The notes under the pieces are model-generated. The model saw only the letters and a list, made by a program, of their open reading frames with translations, ran no database searches and was not told the DNA's origin. This document shows positions 18,901-27,738 of a stretch of 64,000 nucleotides of DNA, one piece after another; the first letter of the stretch is position 1; every line of letters starts with the position of its first letter. Both the position numbers and the translations under genes were made by a program. The DNA comes from Vibrio amylolyticus (GTDB taxonomy: Bacteria > Pseudomonadota > Gammaproteobacteria > Enterobacterales > Vibrionaceae), in assembly GCF_023145695.1 (NCBI RefSeq), contig NZ_JAJHVV010000005.1, positions 186,001 to 250,000 of the forward strand. The letters are read 5' to 3'.

Positions 18901-21900
18901 AACGGTGAAATCACGATAGGGAATATAAAACTTTCAGCAGAGACGTACCGCAAGGTCTTGGCCGAATATTACTACCGAAATATAACCAATAATCACGGGA
19001 TATCATTATCGGTTGCCCAAGCGTGGGCAAATAAAATATCGGAAGCATATCCACAATTTTTCGGCGAAAGTATATTTGGAGATGATGAAGGAGGCAGCAT
19101 CGATGAACAACCTCCCGCCATTACGCTAAAAGTCGAAGAAGGGAGATTTTATGAAAAGAATAATAGAACTTATGTAGCAGGTGCCATTGATGCGAGTATT
19201 CTCCTAGAGGACCCGTCTGGTATTGTAGATGATGGCGGCCAGAAAGTGGCTTTTAATTCACTTTGGTTTACTGAAGATGATCTTATCAATGGTATTCCGG
19301 CAAATATTACGCCTACACCTAGTGATGATAACTTTAATAACCCCTACGAAAAGTCGTATAGATTTACGTTGAATAGTGACGACCCTAGTAACCCAGATAT
19401 CTCAGATTATATACAGTTTATGCTGGAGGTAAGTGCAACAGATACCGTTGGTAATGATCATGGCTTCGATAACCCGCCGTATGAAGCGATTTACCACTTA
19501 GATAACGAACCCCCTAAAATTACGTATAGGCCCCCAACGGGCGATGATGATACGTTCCTTAATGTGTCCGACACTCACCTAGTATTAACGTTTGATGTTG
19601 AAGACCTCGTTGATGATATTGTAGAAGATAGAAGCCTTGTCTTTACAAAGCCTGGCAGCCCTGATGAAGTGTATGGCCCAGTGCGTTTTGCAAGTAATAG
19701 TCACAATAATTTTTCAGTCAATTTATGTACGGAAGATGCCTGTAAGTATCAAGAAACATCAATTTTTCCAGGTGACGGTGAATGGACAGTTTACGCACAA
19801 GCAACCGATAATCTGCAAAACTCGATTTCAGCAAGAGAACTGAATGCACCGCGGTTTAAAGTGAATATAGATACACAGAAACCCCTAGTAGAAAGTGAGA
19901 CCATACAAGGTAAGCTTAGTGGTAATGGAGAATGGAGACCGGTAGTTACTCCAGGCCTATCGGGGATTGAAAGTGTTGATGTGAAGTTAAAGCTTGGTTC
20001 ACTGACTGAGTACACACTTGAGAAATGTGATTCACAGTACCAAGATTGTTCACATACTACACACCTAACAGGTAAACAACCTGAAATTAAAGTTCAATTG
20101 GTGGCGAGTGACTTTAACTACAGTGATGAAAATCAGTTTATTGTCACCGCTAAAAATAATGCCTATCCGCAAAATCAAAGCGACGTAGGCAAGTTTACTT
20201 TCCAAGTTGACAACAAAGGACCTGATATTAATGTGACTCGTCCTTGGGTAGTCGACTCGCGATCAGGTGGTAGTGATATTTTAGGTAAAACGTTTAAGGT
20301 GACCATTGATTCGCTAGAGGATGACTCTGCTATTGCTTCAGTCTCGCTGTACCAGGTAGGAAATGATACACCCATTATTACAATTAATGACGTTAATAAA
20401 GGAGAAGAAATTCCTATTAGCCTGGTTGAGCGTGATACGAATAAGATTGTGATCGAAGAAGACAAAAATATTGAGCTCTATTTAAAGGCGATTGATGAAC
20501 ATGGATTTGAAAGCGACCCATCAACGCCTGAACCAGTTCTATTTGACCGAGAAGGGCCAGAAATTTACTTAAGTGGCTTAAACCCTGACGCTCATTACTT
20601 AGGCAGCTACCAATTTAGGATTGACGCTACTGATTACGTCCCTGGTGGTGACAAATCACCTGAAGGCATAAATGAAGAAAGCTTAAGATATTGGGTTTAT
20701 CGAGATACTCATCCTGGAGGTAATGGCACAGCGCCAACCGACTGGATGGTTCCCTTAGATAATTCAAGCAATGGTACTGTTAATATAGAGGTTGCAGCGA
20801 CAGATGTTCGAGGCAATGCTACGACGGAATCTTTTGAAGTAAACGTCTATAACACAGCGCCAAATGTTACGTCTCACCAGTTCCAATATGATGATGGAAC
20901 AGTTATCAACGGGCCGATTACACAAAATGATAATATTAATATTGTACTAAATATAGAAGACGAAATAGGGGTCGAATCCATTGAAGCATTTTATCGTCAT
21001 TCAAGCATACCAAGCGATCAAGATGGAACATCAGTAACATTTATAGAGACACCAGAAGAGGGGGGTTGGAAAGCTGCCCTATTAGGTGAAAACTTATCCC
21101 TAGATGGAACTTACTATTTTAAAGCCGATGTATTTAATAAGGTCCGTTTCATTAACCAGGAGCAACGAGCCGTAGGGAAATGGAATACGAACCAAAGGGT
21201 TGAGCGTCTTGGTGCTACCCACACAATTACCTCACCAAATAATTTTCAACAGTATGTTGCAAATAGCACACTAGATATTGAGTTCAGACAATCTGGAGAA
21301 GTTCCTGCAAAGTTTGTCGAATGTTGGGTACGAAATAATTATCAGGAAGACGGTGTCCCTGATAATGATTTTGCATATTCAACTAGATTGCCAGTAAACG
21401 ATCCAACTAAATACAGTTGTTCATTAGAAACTGACAGAAATATTGAATACCCAGCAACGTTAATTACGCGCACAGAAGCGACGAATGGTACATTGAACAT
21501 TCAAAAATTCACCTTTCAGATGATGGATATTGATACTCCAACAGTTGAACATGAAGGTTCATATTATTTACACGGTAATCAGGTTTCTGAAGACCTTATC
21601 ACTGGCGAGAAAATGATCACGATAGACCTGGACTATAAGGATACATTGTCAGGTGTAGATATATCAGATGGCCAAAACCCAAGACTATTCAGAATGTCTG
21701 GACGACACACTATCTACCCTAGTATGTGTGGCGACAGTGGGGTTGTAGGGCCTGGAATTGTGCGTTGTACCTATACTGGTAAATATAGTGAGTTTCTTGA
21801 TAGCACCAGCCCAGTGCATGAGTTTGAAATTCGTGGTTTGAAGGATAATGCTGGAAATCCATCAAGCAACATTCCGATTGAATTAAAAAAACCGAATGTG

Positions 21901-24900
21901 AAAATGGCACTGAATATTCTGAGTCCTATACCAAATGAAATAATCCGAGGAGATAACCTAGAGGTAGAGTTTGAGTATGAAATACATGACAACACTCGAT
22001 TAGATGCATTTTCATCACCTATTGATGGTAGCTTTTCTGATCCAAAATCTTGTCAGTCTAAGGCCCTAACCAATACTAAAACATGGTGTGCGACATTTAG
22101 AGCTGACCTAGCGGAAGATATAGAGGGGGCTACAATTGAAATAGTTGGAACGGATGTTTTTGGAGAGGTCAGTAACACTAGCGTATCTGTTATTGTCGAT
22201 AATGTTCCGCCAATTATTGGTGAACACTTTACAGTTTCGCAATCTCCTGACTTAGAAGGGTACGTTCGATTTACCTTTAATATTACGGATATGCCAGGAA
22301 GCGGTATTGACAAGGTTAATTATAGTAGTGCTCCAAATATCGGTATTCCACCAGGTGACGATCCTGAAAACCCAGGAGATAGACCAGAGGATGGAACTGG
22401 GTCTGCGCAATACTTTGAAGTGCCAGAAGAGAATTTATCAGGTCATAAACTGATAATTGTACAAATACGTGCATTTGATAAGGCAGGGAATGTTAGCCAA
22501 GGTTGGATAGAGGTTGATGTATCTGTACCCACAATCGAGTTGGGCTTCTCTCCTAATGTTGAATTTAAAAATACCAATTTAATTTTAGATAACATCAATC
22601 AAAGCTTCACTATTAGTACAAAGGGAGGCGCAGCTATAGGCTTAGATACCTATGAGCTAATGTTGACACCTACTGACCCTGAGTTAAATACCATTAAAGT
22701 CAATGGTAGCTTTAATGGGTCTTCAAATATTAACGAGCAACTACCATCGTTAACGAGTAGGGAAGGCCAATATGATCTGACATTAAAATTAATTGACAAG
22801 TTTGGCGGTGAGCTTACGCGGTTTGATCTATTGGGAGGGAGCTATACTAACGTGAATACCGTTATCGACTTCAACGATCCTCAAATCGGAACTGTGACTG
22901 CAGAGCAAACATCGTCTATTCCGGTAACTGGTAAATACCCTGTAGAGGTAACAGCCGTAGTAAAAGATCAGAACTTAAATGAAGTATGGTCACAATTATT
23001 CAATCGAGGAACGCTAGAGTATGTTAACCCAATGGAAACAATTCCACCCGCTGATGGCAGTGATGCTTATACATTTAAATACTTAGTCGATGCTGGTGAT
23101 TACGATGTAAAAGTATTTGCTAATGATTTAGCTGAAAATTCGGTTTCGCATGAAAGAGAAGAAGTAACGGTTATTGAATCGAGTCAGCCATTTATAGAAG
23201 ATATTTCATTTTATCCAAATGCACCCATAGGTGGAGGAAAAGAAACAACAGTAACTATCTTGTTTTCAGAGCCGATTATTGAAAATGATATAACAATTAG
23301 GTTAACCGCAAATGAAGGTAGCGATGTTGGTTCTTTAGTTAAAGGTTCGGAAAGTTGGGTCGGTGACAATATCTACGCAGTAAATTACCGAGGCCCAAAT
23401 GACGACAAAAACAAAACAGTTACCTTAGAAGTTGAAGAAGGAAGCTATCAAAGTATAAATACAATTCCAGGTCGTGGTGAAAGTAGCGAAATTTCAATCA
23501 ACGCCAAACTTCCTACCTTAACAAGCGTAGTATTTAGTCCAATACATCAAGTAGTTGGTGGAACGGTAGACGTCACATTTGAATTTAATGAATCGGTGAC
23601 AGGTATTAGCGCTAAACTGGGTAGTGAATCGGTAACGGGGTTAACGGGATCAGGAACCACGTGGGAAGGGGCATTTGTTGTTGGTAACACTTCGGGTGAC
23701 CATCATAAGTTGACCGTAAGCGATTTTGAAGACAACTGGGGTAATATTGGCCTGCCTGATACGAGTTACCGACTACCAATTACACCAACAATTACTGTTG
23801 ATCATGTAGAGACAGTAAATAAAGACAACGTTGAGTCGGTTTACATTTCTGGAAGCACTGAACGTTTTCCTAATGGTAATAGATTGAGTGCCACCTTTAC
23901 GAGTGAAAATGGCGGTGGTCCCGTTATTAAAGACAGAATAAACGTGAGTGATGATAGATGGAATTTTAACGTTAACCTGAAAGCCTTAAATGATGGCGAA
24001 ATATCACTAGTCGTAGAGGGTCAAAATGCGCAGGCAGTATTTGTAGAAGGCAACCAGACATTCACACTAGAAGCGAGCGAACCTTCAGTTGCAGGCGTTG
24101 TTCTTACTCCAAAATTCGCTGATGACACTGAAATAGTAACCATAGAAGCGTCATTCAATAAACCGGTAACCAAACCGAGTGGCTCAACACTTGGAAGCAA
24201 TACGATTAACTGGAGCGGAACAGCAGATAGCCTAGTGTGGCAAGGCACGGTTGAGGTAAGCGCAAACATCAATGACCTTCAATTACCCATTACAATAAAG
24301 GGTTATCAAGATAGTGTTGGTAATATGGGTGACGATTATACTGATACTTCGTTACCATTAACGCCACATATCACTATCATACCAATTGAAGGTGATGTGA
24401 ATGAAGAACAAGCAAAATCATTACTGTTCGAAGGAGCAAGTGACCGATTCTTAAGTACAGATAAACTGACCCTTGATATTGAAGGTAAGAGCTTCATAGA
24501 AGTAGACATCAATAGTAGTGGGGCATGGAACAAAGTCGTGGATGTATCGGATCTAACATCTGGTAGCCCTATTTCATATAACGTTTCAGGTACAAACGAA
24601 TACGGTGCCGTTGCAGTAGTTGCTAGTAGTGAATTTACGCTGGATCTTACAAAACCTACAGTTAGTTCAGTGAGCATTGATCCTGAAATTGCCGACGTTC
24701 ACGATGAAGTACAAGTCGAGGTTGAATTTGATTCTAGAGTGACCATACCAAATCGCTCAAATATTGGTGGTATTGAGATAGATTGGGAGACAAAAGGTTC
24801 AAATACAAAAACCTCTTGGGTTGGAATTATAGTTGTGCCGGATAGTATTGAAAATGCGATAAAAACGCTAGCCGTTACAATCGGGGGGTTCGCCGATAGT

Positions 24901-25305
24901 AATGGAAATACAGGGAATGATCATACTTCAACTCCTTTAGTGCTTAAGCCATCAATAACGTTTAACCCTATTGAAGATGTAAGCCTTGAGGATGCGGGTG
25001 AGTTGATTATTAGTGGCGTCACGACACGTTTTAGTGAAGGTCAAACGTTTGAAATATCAATAACCGATAATAATGGCGGAAAAATTCAGAAAGCGGCAAC
25101 CATTGGTTCTGGAGGATCGTGGAGCATTGTCGCAAAGGTCGACACGCTAGCACTTGGAACGATTTCAGTAACAGCATCAGGTAACAATGGTTATACCAAT
25201 GCAAACACAAGTACTGACTTTGAACTTGTAGAAGATCCTGTGATTGTCCGAATGGGCAATCAAACACTGAGTATGGGTCGTCTCGCACTTAATCTGGCTG
25301 CTTAA
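15904..25305 (+). CDS. Giant Ig-like repeat lipoprotein (3133 residues), putative surface protein
   Basis: The protein starts with a lipoprotein signal peptide whose lipobox LSAC places the lipidated cysteine at residue 26. A carboxypeptidase-regulatory-like module (about 40-110, GSISGIVYDAPVSGANVYVW) comes next, then a helical domain near 200-280. A related helical domain recurs near 955-1055 (FHHRFLVEALVALAD, SHDGLANGRG). Most of the remainder is a chain of Ig- or cadherin-like beta modules with phrases such as DTVGN, DEAGNKS and DNEPP. The last 570 residues contain three related units of about 190 residues, starting near 2540, 2730 and 2920, and there is a short non-repetitive tail. No RTX calcium repeats or type I secretion signal were seen. 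Such proteins in Vibrionaceae are probably surface or biofilm adhesins, but the function here is inferred. It is a single gene with its own promoter. The many acidic residues suggest calcium binding. Confidence 0.85.
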   Translation: MCLINKLHRLKLWFITSLVLVILSACGGDSGDGNSNEPPSREVGSISGIVYDAPVSGANVYVWEYVDGQIGKLLGRTTTDAFGNYFMSLEASNRLLLVSAQGGGYVDPLTNETVSVSNGKVLRLDSVINYEEGERHSLMVTPLTNMVAGLARFKIENGVSDSYAVNQSLQAINGLYGFDVNTTRPIDITQGGQSSFATPGHKYGALLTAYSSLSFDLIEKYGNPNNVYTSMHLADIQYRDVSSNGLLDGREVHPHTGMQTPITFGMQRVTSDLYTAGLAKHVLIVVNDPELNISGTQSSDYIEFSHQINTLGTPGGGGSGVIPPRDGDDIDTDPPEVERTDNAVLSKIDKIDVTVSDNIGIDEIGAFIQYQVGENPWQNGFWELEIPCSYDLGAGDGLCALQLNDFQRGQRVADVNVEIDTLTLDALSISPDTGESDVSAARIVVYAEDALGNKHQVGDGVPLEFEWNNKVPVINVLSESTIGSANGTYELYGTVTEQNSPITLLEISGTNLPTVETTCNPHPINPGVCEFKEPYLTQDLGSSTIFTLVAQDMVGNRGEAKHEVRRDAQAPNQAITYPTTNMDFVVVSSNGDRNHLSQRFESNTYTESNIQTKNEYLKIEHAYASEGIKNIEGVDFEDFHVSILQTNKIPYVRVLIYDPQSSGLIGSSADKLQLNVEYHESELNNGNYRFVTEITSTSHIDSEPSNIPHEKIVFDGNDYVEQMVYYIPFTSDILGGTFSSKTENSAHKLVISTTDEAGNKSALQEVYFRNTFDLPSFKVITPFIGVNVELLGLDSNGGFIPAGACQTDRDSEIRSGNKALDVASCDIISDVSNFDFLHIRLTGNAVYYQWEDDPSKDKEVHNLISSGIGVYFPLNGSQEFYLTELSAYHTGLFDYKWHNLSNGQKTYSQAKTILDEVKSALALQNNAFFGFDPTDTRYATNEDLRGTIPPTLNDEFHHRFLVEALVALADTDVLSSSVDIVAAFYDDLSHDGLANGRGANGEITIGNIKLSAETYRKVLAEYYYRNITNNHGISLSVAQAWANKISEAYPQFFGESIFGDDEGGSIDEQPPAITLKVEEGRFYEKNNRTYVAGAIDASILLEDPSGIVDDGGQKVAFNSLWFTEDDLINGIPANITPTPSDDNFNNPYEKSYRFTLNSDDPSNPDISDYIQFMLEVSATDTVGNDHGFDNPPYEAIYHLDNEPPKITYRPPTGDDDTFLNVSDTHLVLTFDVEDLVDDIVEDRSLVFTKPGSPDEVYGPVRFASNSHNNFSVNLCTEDACKYQETSIFPGDGEWTVYAQATDNLQNSISARELNAPRFKVNIDTQKPLVESETIQGKLSGNGEWRPVVTPGLSGIESVDVKLKLGSLTEYTLEKCDSQYQDCSHTTHLTGKQPEIKVQLVASDFNYSDENQFIVTAKNNAYPQNQSDVGKFTFQVDNKGPDINVTRPWVVDSRSGGSDILGKTFKVTIDSLEDDSAIASVSLYQVGNDTPIITINDVNKGEEIPISLVERDTNKIVIEEDKNIELYLKAIDEHGFESDPSTPEPVLFDREGPEIYLSGLNPDAHYLGSYQFRIDATDYVPGGDKSPEGINEESLRYWVYRDTHPGGNGTAPTDWMVPLDNSSNGTVNIEVAATDVRGNATTESFEVNVYNTAPNVTSHQFQYDDGTVINGPITQNDNINIVLNIEDEIGVESIEAFYRHSSIPSDQDGTSVTFIETPEEGGWKAALLGENLSLDGTYYFKADVFNKVRFINQEQRAVGKWNTNQRVERLGATHTITSPNNFQQYVANSTLDIEFRQSGEVPAKFVECWVRNNYQEDGVPDNDFAYSTRLPVNDPTKYSCSLETDRNIEYPATLITRTEATNGTLNIQKFTFQMMDIDTPTVEHEGSYYLHGNQVSEDLITGEKMITIDLDYKDTLSGVDISDGQNPRLFRMSGRHTIYPSMCGDSGVVGPGIVRCTYTGKYSEFLDSTSPVHEFEIRGLKDNAGNPSSNIPIELKKPNVKMALNILSPIPNEIIRGDNLEVEFEYEIHDNTRLDAFSSPIDGSFSDPKSCQSKALTNTKTWCATFRADLAEDIEGATIEIVGTDVFGEVSNTSVSVIVDNVPPIIGEHFTVSQSPDLEGYVRFTFNITDMPGSGIDKVNYSSAPNIGIPPGDDPENPGDRPEDGTGSAQYFEVPEENLSGHKLIIVQIRAFDKAGNVSQGWIEVDVSVPTIELGFSPNVEFKNTNLILDNINQSFTISTKGGAAIGLDTYELMLTPTDPELNTIKVNGSFNGSSNINEQLPSLTSREGQYDLTLKLIDKFGGELTRFDLLGGSYTNVNTVIDFNDPQIGTVTAEQTSSIPVTGKYPVEVTAVVKDQNLNEVWSQLFNRGTLEYVNPMETIPPADGSDAYTFKYLVDAGDYDVKVFANDLAENSVSHEREEVTVIESSQPFIEDISFYPNAPIGGGKETTVTILFSEPIIENDITIRLTANEGSDVGSLVKGSESWVGDNIYAVNYRGPNDDKNKTVTLEVEEGSYQSINTIPGRGESSEISINAKLPTLTSVVFSPIHQVVGGTVDVTFEFNESVTGISAKLGSESVTGLTGSGTTWEGAFVVGNTSGDHHKLTVSDFEDNWGNIGLPDTSYRLPITPTITVDHVETVNKDNVESVYISGSTERFPNGNRLSATFTSENGGGPVIKDRINVSDDRWNFNVNLKALNDGEISLVVEGQNAQAVFVEGNQTFTLEASEPSVAGVVLTPKFADDTEIVTIEASFNKPVTKPSGSTLGSNTINWSGTADSLVWQGTVEVSANINDLQLPITIKGYQDSVGNMGDDYTDTSLPLTPHITIIPIEGDVNEEQAKSLLFEGASDRFLSTDKLTLDIEGKSFIEVDINSSGAWNKVVDVSDLTSGSPISYNVSGTNEYGAVAVVASSEFTLDLTKPTVSSVSIDPEIADVHDEVQVEVEFDSRVTIPNRSNIGGIEIDWETKGSNTKTSWVGIIVVPDSIENAIKTLAVTIGGFADSNGNTGNDHTSTPLVLKPSITFNPIEDVSLEDAGELIISGVTTRFSEGQTFEISITDNNGGKIQKAATIGSGGSWSIVAKVDTLALGTISVTASGNNGYTNANTSTDFELVEDPVIVRMGNQTLSMGRLALNLAA
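23521..25230 (+). repeat. Three ~190-residue repeats at the C-terminus of the giant lipoprotein
   Basis: Three protein-level repeats follow each other. Each begins with a strand phrase of the type VxxSPxxADxxDxVxVEAxF, continues through a GFxDxxGNxGxD motif and a TPxITxxPIE segment, and ends with SGxTxRFxxGxxLxxxI. They are clearly related but diverged at the DNA level, so they are old duplications rather than a recently expanded array. Confidence 0.7.
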
Positions 25306-25470
25306 ACGTCCAATTCGAAATTATTTTTAATTAATTTAATAGTAACTTATAAATAAAGTAGTGGAATAGAATGTAGTAATAGTAAAAGTATGGCATGAGT
25401 CGAATTTAATAATCCGTTTGTTAGGGTGAGTACTTATAAAAGTAACTATTTAAGCTGACATTGTGACACG

Positions 25471-25499
25471 TTGAGATATAGATAAATCAAAGATAAAAT
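25471..25499 (+). promoter_or_regulatory. Sigma-70 promoter inside the intergenic region
   Basis: TTGAGA at 25471-25476 and TAAAAT at 25494-25499 are separated by exactly 17 bases, close to the ideal. No gene starts within 400 bases downstream, but a strong terminator ends at 25645. Confidence 0.6.
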
Positions 25500-25505
25500 A
25501 CGGAT

Positions 25506-25645
25506 GTATCTTAACCGATACGGTCCTGTTCTGAGTGAGACTTCACTTGGTTAGGTGGCGAATAATTATCTAAGATTTGTATCATACTGCAATATTCAGA
25601 CTGTTCTCACCTTTCGGGTGTGGTTGTAATGACCACACCCTTTTT
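25506..25645 (+). ncRNA. Candidate small regulatory RNA (about 140 nt)
   Basis: The predicted transcript runs from about 7 bases after the TAAAAT box to the end of the T tract of a strong intrinsic terminator. An internal hairpin (AGTGA, loop GACT, TCACT, 25534-25547) and a small CCG-ATA-CGG stem are visible. The only possible reading frame is a near-leaderless 16-codon one starting at 25504. I do not recognise it as any known Vibrio small RNA; it does not look like Qrr. It could alternatively be a prematurely terminated leader of the downstream cassette. Confidence 0.4.
25616..25645 (+). terminator. Strong rho-independent terminator, intergenic
   Basis: A nine-base GC-rich perfect stem (GGGTGTGGT / ACCACACCC), a seven-base loop and five T residues. 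It is 310 bases past the giant lipoprotein stop, too far to be the obvious terminator of that gene, and well placed to end the predicted small RNA. Confidence 0.85.
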
Positions 25646-25959
25646 ATTACGTTCTCCGTGTAACCCTCTATTTTTATTTGAGTTGTTTTGACACTAGGCT
25701 TGGTTGTTATTAATCTAATTATCAATAATGTCGATTGACAATTTACAATTGTGATCTTTATTCAGGTATTACCACTCCCGTAATTTAATTGGCCTAATTA
25801 ATAACTTTAATGAATGTTTGTTGATGACATTAATAGTCTCGTTGTGTTGAATAAATCATTTCAATTGTTTAATATCTTACCAGCCAAACCGTTATATTAA
25901 GTCTTATCAACTTAACTATTACCGCGGCCAATTTATAACCTTGGTTGTGGAGAAAATAA

Positions 25960-27672
25960 ATGCAATTAACTTGCAAGTTTGTTCCAAGCTCTAAAGTGAC
26001 CAACAAAGAGCTTAATTATATCCTTACGCCTGATGAGTGTGTAAGGCAGCTTTCGCGTATGCGAAAATCACAGGATGTTATCGCTCAGCTGCCAAAACAA
26101 CTGCTAGATCAGTTGCCACTGTCAGCTAGAAAGGATCTTTACAGCCTACAAACCGGCATCAAATCTCAATTGGTTAAAGGGCAGTGGGTCGCATTAGCGT
26201 TGTTTCCTCGCCAGTACCCAATCTCTAATGATCAATTATCTTCATACCCAGCACTTATGCGTATCATCGACGGCCTACAAGATCAGCCGAGTAAAAAGCA
26301 AACCAAAGCTGGATACCAACAAGTAGCTGACGATGTACCTTTGGCGCGAAACTATACCTATAATCCAGTGGAACCAAGTCCAGATAAAAAGATTGTGGTT
26401 GAGTTTGCTGGACAGTGGCGAAACCATGCTGCCTGTTTGATGTTAGGTAAGACCGAAGCACAGCCTGAAAAAGTAAGCAACGCAAAACCTGATGCAGAAA
26501 ACAGCCACCGAAGCCTAACAACATTTAAAAGCTTAGAAGACGAAGCCAAGTCGCTTTACATCAAGATCCCATGTGTCGATCAGCCAACGCCAATCAAACT
26601 CAAACTTGCAGACAACATCATCCCTGTTGATAAAGACGAGAAGATGGACGAGTGGGATAATGTGTTGGTGCCGGTAGTTCCACTTGACCACAAAGGCGAA
26701 GAGTATGCAGTCAAAGATGTGGGTTGCTTTTACATCGTGTGGAACAACAAGGTATGGCGAGAAATTGAAATCCAAGAAAACGGTCATTTCTCTGATATCG
26801 ACATCGACTATTTTCGCAATGCCACCCCACCATCTGCAGAAAATTTACGTCACCTTGATATCAATGGCGCGACCTTAATTGAAGAGTGTTATATGGGGGC
26901 AGAGCCTTTCGATATCATTCAAGATGGCGAGGTGTTCAAAACAGAATGGTTGTCGCTTGAGCAAACAGCCAGAGTGCAGGGGCTGAGCAGTGAAGAAATA
27001 GAGATCAAGTTCCACAATATAGAACATGACCCTATTTTATTGGAAACTCTACCAAGCCCTAAACGTGCAGGGTTAAGTCTTGAAAGGCGCAGTCAAGGAA
27101 ACCCACTGCCACACATTTGGCTGCCATACAAAATCAACGGTGAGATACAAGATAACTTGTTTGTGCACTGCAGCAAGGCGCCACTTACCATTAGCCAGAT
27201 TGAAGAGTTGGAGAAAGATCCACAAAGCTCTAGTTTATCGCTGGAAGCTCTGATGGCTTACAGTGAAGAGCATAATTTCGAAGCTGCAGAGGGGCCGCTA
27301 ACAGCACTATCGAATAACGTTTCTCAAGACGTTAATCCAGCTTTAATCAAAGACCAACAAGAGTGCAATATCGCTGCTCTTAAGATAGCTAGCGGCTCTG
27401 TGCCTACGGTGATCTACTTACATGAGCCCGATGTTGATCAAGAAGACGATTTTTTCGAGATTAGAAATCTAGATGAAGACTGGTCTAGCCGTACTTATCT
27501 ATCTTCGTCTCATAAAGATCAAGCAGGTTATTACACCCTACATTTTGCGTTCCCTCCACCGGAGGTAAAAACCGTCGATCTTCTTCGAGCCGCCCATTCC
27601 GACTTAAGTAAAGGGCAGCAGTACTACATCACCATTGAAGAAGATATCCCAGTTTCCAGTTTATTGGGTTGA
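25960..27672 (+). CDS. Uncharacterised 570-residue protein, first gene of a three-gene cassette
   Basis: I do not recognise this family. The protein has no signal peptide or membrane segment and is probably cytoplasmic, or secreted by a non-Sec route. The N-terminal 110 residues are helical and basic (LSRMRKSQDVIAQLPKQLLDQLPLSARKDL), then come beta-rich stretches with many acidic residues and prolines. Phrases such as KIVVEFAGQWRNHAACLMLG and VGCFYIVWNNKVWREIEI suggest beta-sandwich or carrier-like domains, and VIYLHEPD and GYYTLHFAFPPPEVKTVD near the end look similar. The start is ATG at 25960 after GTGGAGAAAATAA. It lies 66 bases before a lipoprotein gene and a 1581-residue gene on the same strand, and next to the T6SS cluster. 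By context it could be an effector partner, adaptor or effector. This is inference only. Confidence 0.8.
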   Translation: MQLTCKFVPSSKVTNKELNYILTPDECVRQLSRMRKSQDVIAQLPKQLLDQLPLSARKDLYSLQTGIKSQLVKGQWVALALFPRQYPISNDQLSSYPALMRIIDGLQDQPSKKQTKAGYQQVADDVPLARNYTYNPVEPSPDKKIVVEFAGQWRNHAACLMLGKTEAQPEKVSNAKPDAENSHRSLTTFKSLEDEAKSLYIKIPCVDQPTPIKLKLADNIIPVDKDEKMDEWDNVLVPVVPLDHKGEEYAVKDVGCFYIVWNNKVWREIEIQENGHFSDIDIDYFRNATPPSAENLRHLDINGATLIEECYMGAEPFDIIQDGEVFKTEWLSLEQTARVQGLSSEEIEIKFHNIEHDPILLETLPSPKRAGLSLERRSQGNPLPHIWLPYKINGEIQDNLFVHCSKAPLTISQIEELEKDPQSSSLSLEALMAYSEEHNFEAAEGPLTALSNNVSQDVNPALIKDQQECNIAALKIASGSVPTVIYLHEPDVDQEDDFFEIRNLDEDWSSRTYLSSSHKDQAGYYTLHFAFPPPEVKTVDLLRAAHSDLSKGQQYYITIEEDIPVSSLLG

Positions 27673-27738
27673 TTCAATGACTAGCTAAGTCAGTTATTCG
27701 TTGAGTCAGCTTTAAGGCTAAATCAGTTAGGTTAGAAA

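Larger units (their letters stand above)
25306..25959. other. 654-base intergenic region with a predicted small RNA
   Basis: This gap between the giant lipoprotein gene and the three-gene cassette is AT-rich. The only convincing structure is the promoter/terminator pair described separately. Closer to the cassette, TTGACA at 25735-25740 with a poor -10 (TTTATT, 16-base spacer) is a possible cassette promoter, overlapped by AATTGTGATC-type sequence resembling half of a CRP site. No coding sequence of reasonable size was found. Confidence 0.5.

Noticed and set aside
15904..25305. Giant lipoprotein as an RTX toxin or type I-secreted adhesin
   Set aside because: No GGxGxD nonapeptide repeats or type I secretion signal are present, and the N-terminus is a lipoprotein signal.
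25690..25710. Sigma-54 site TTGACACTAGGCTTGG ahead of the cassette
   Set aside because: The invariant GG of the -24 box is GA, so it is not a credible site.
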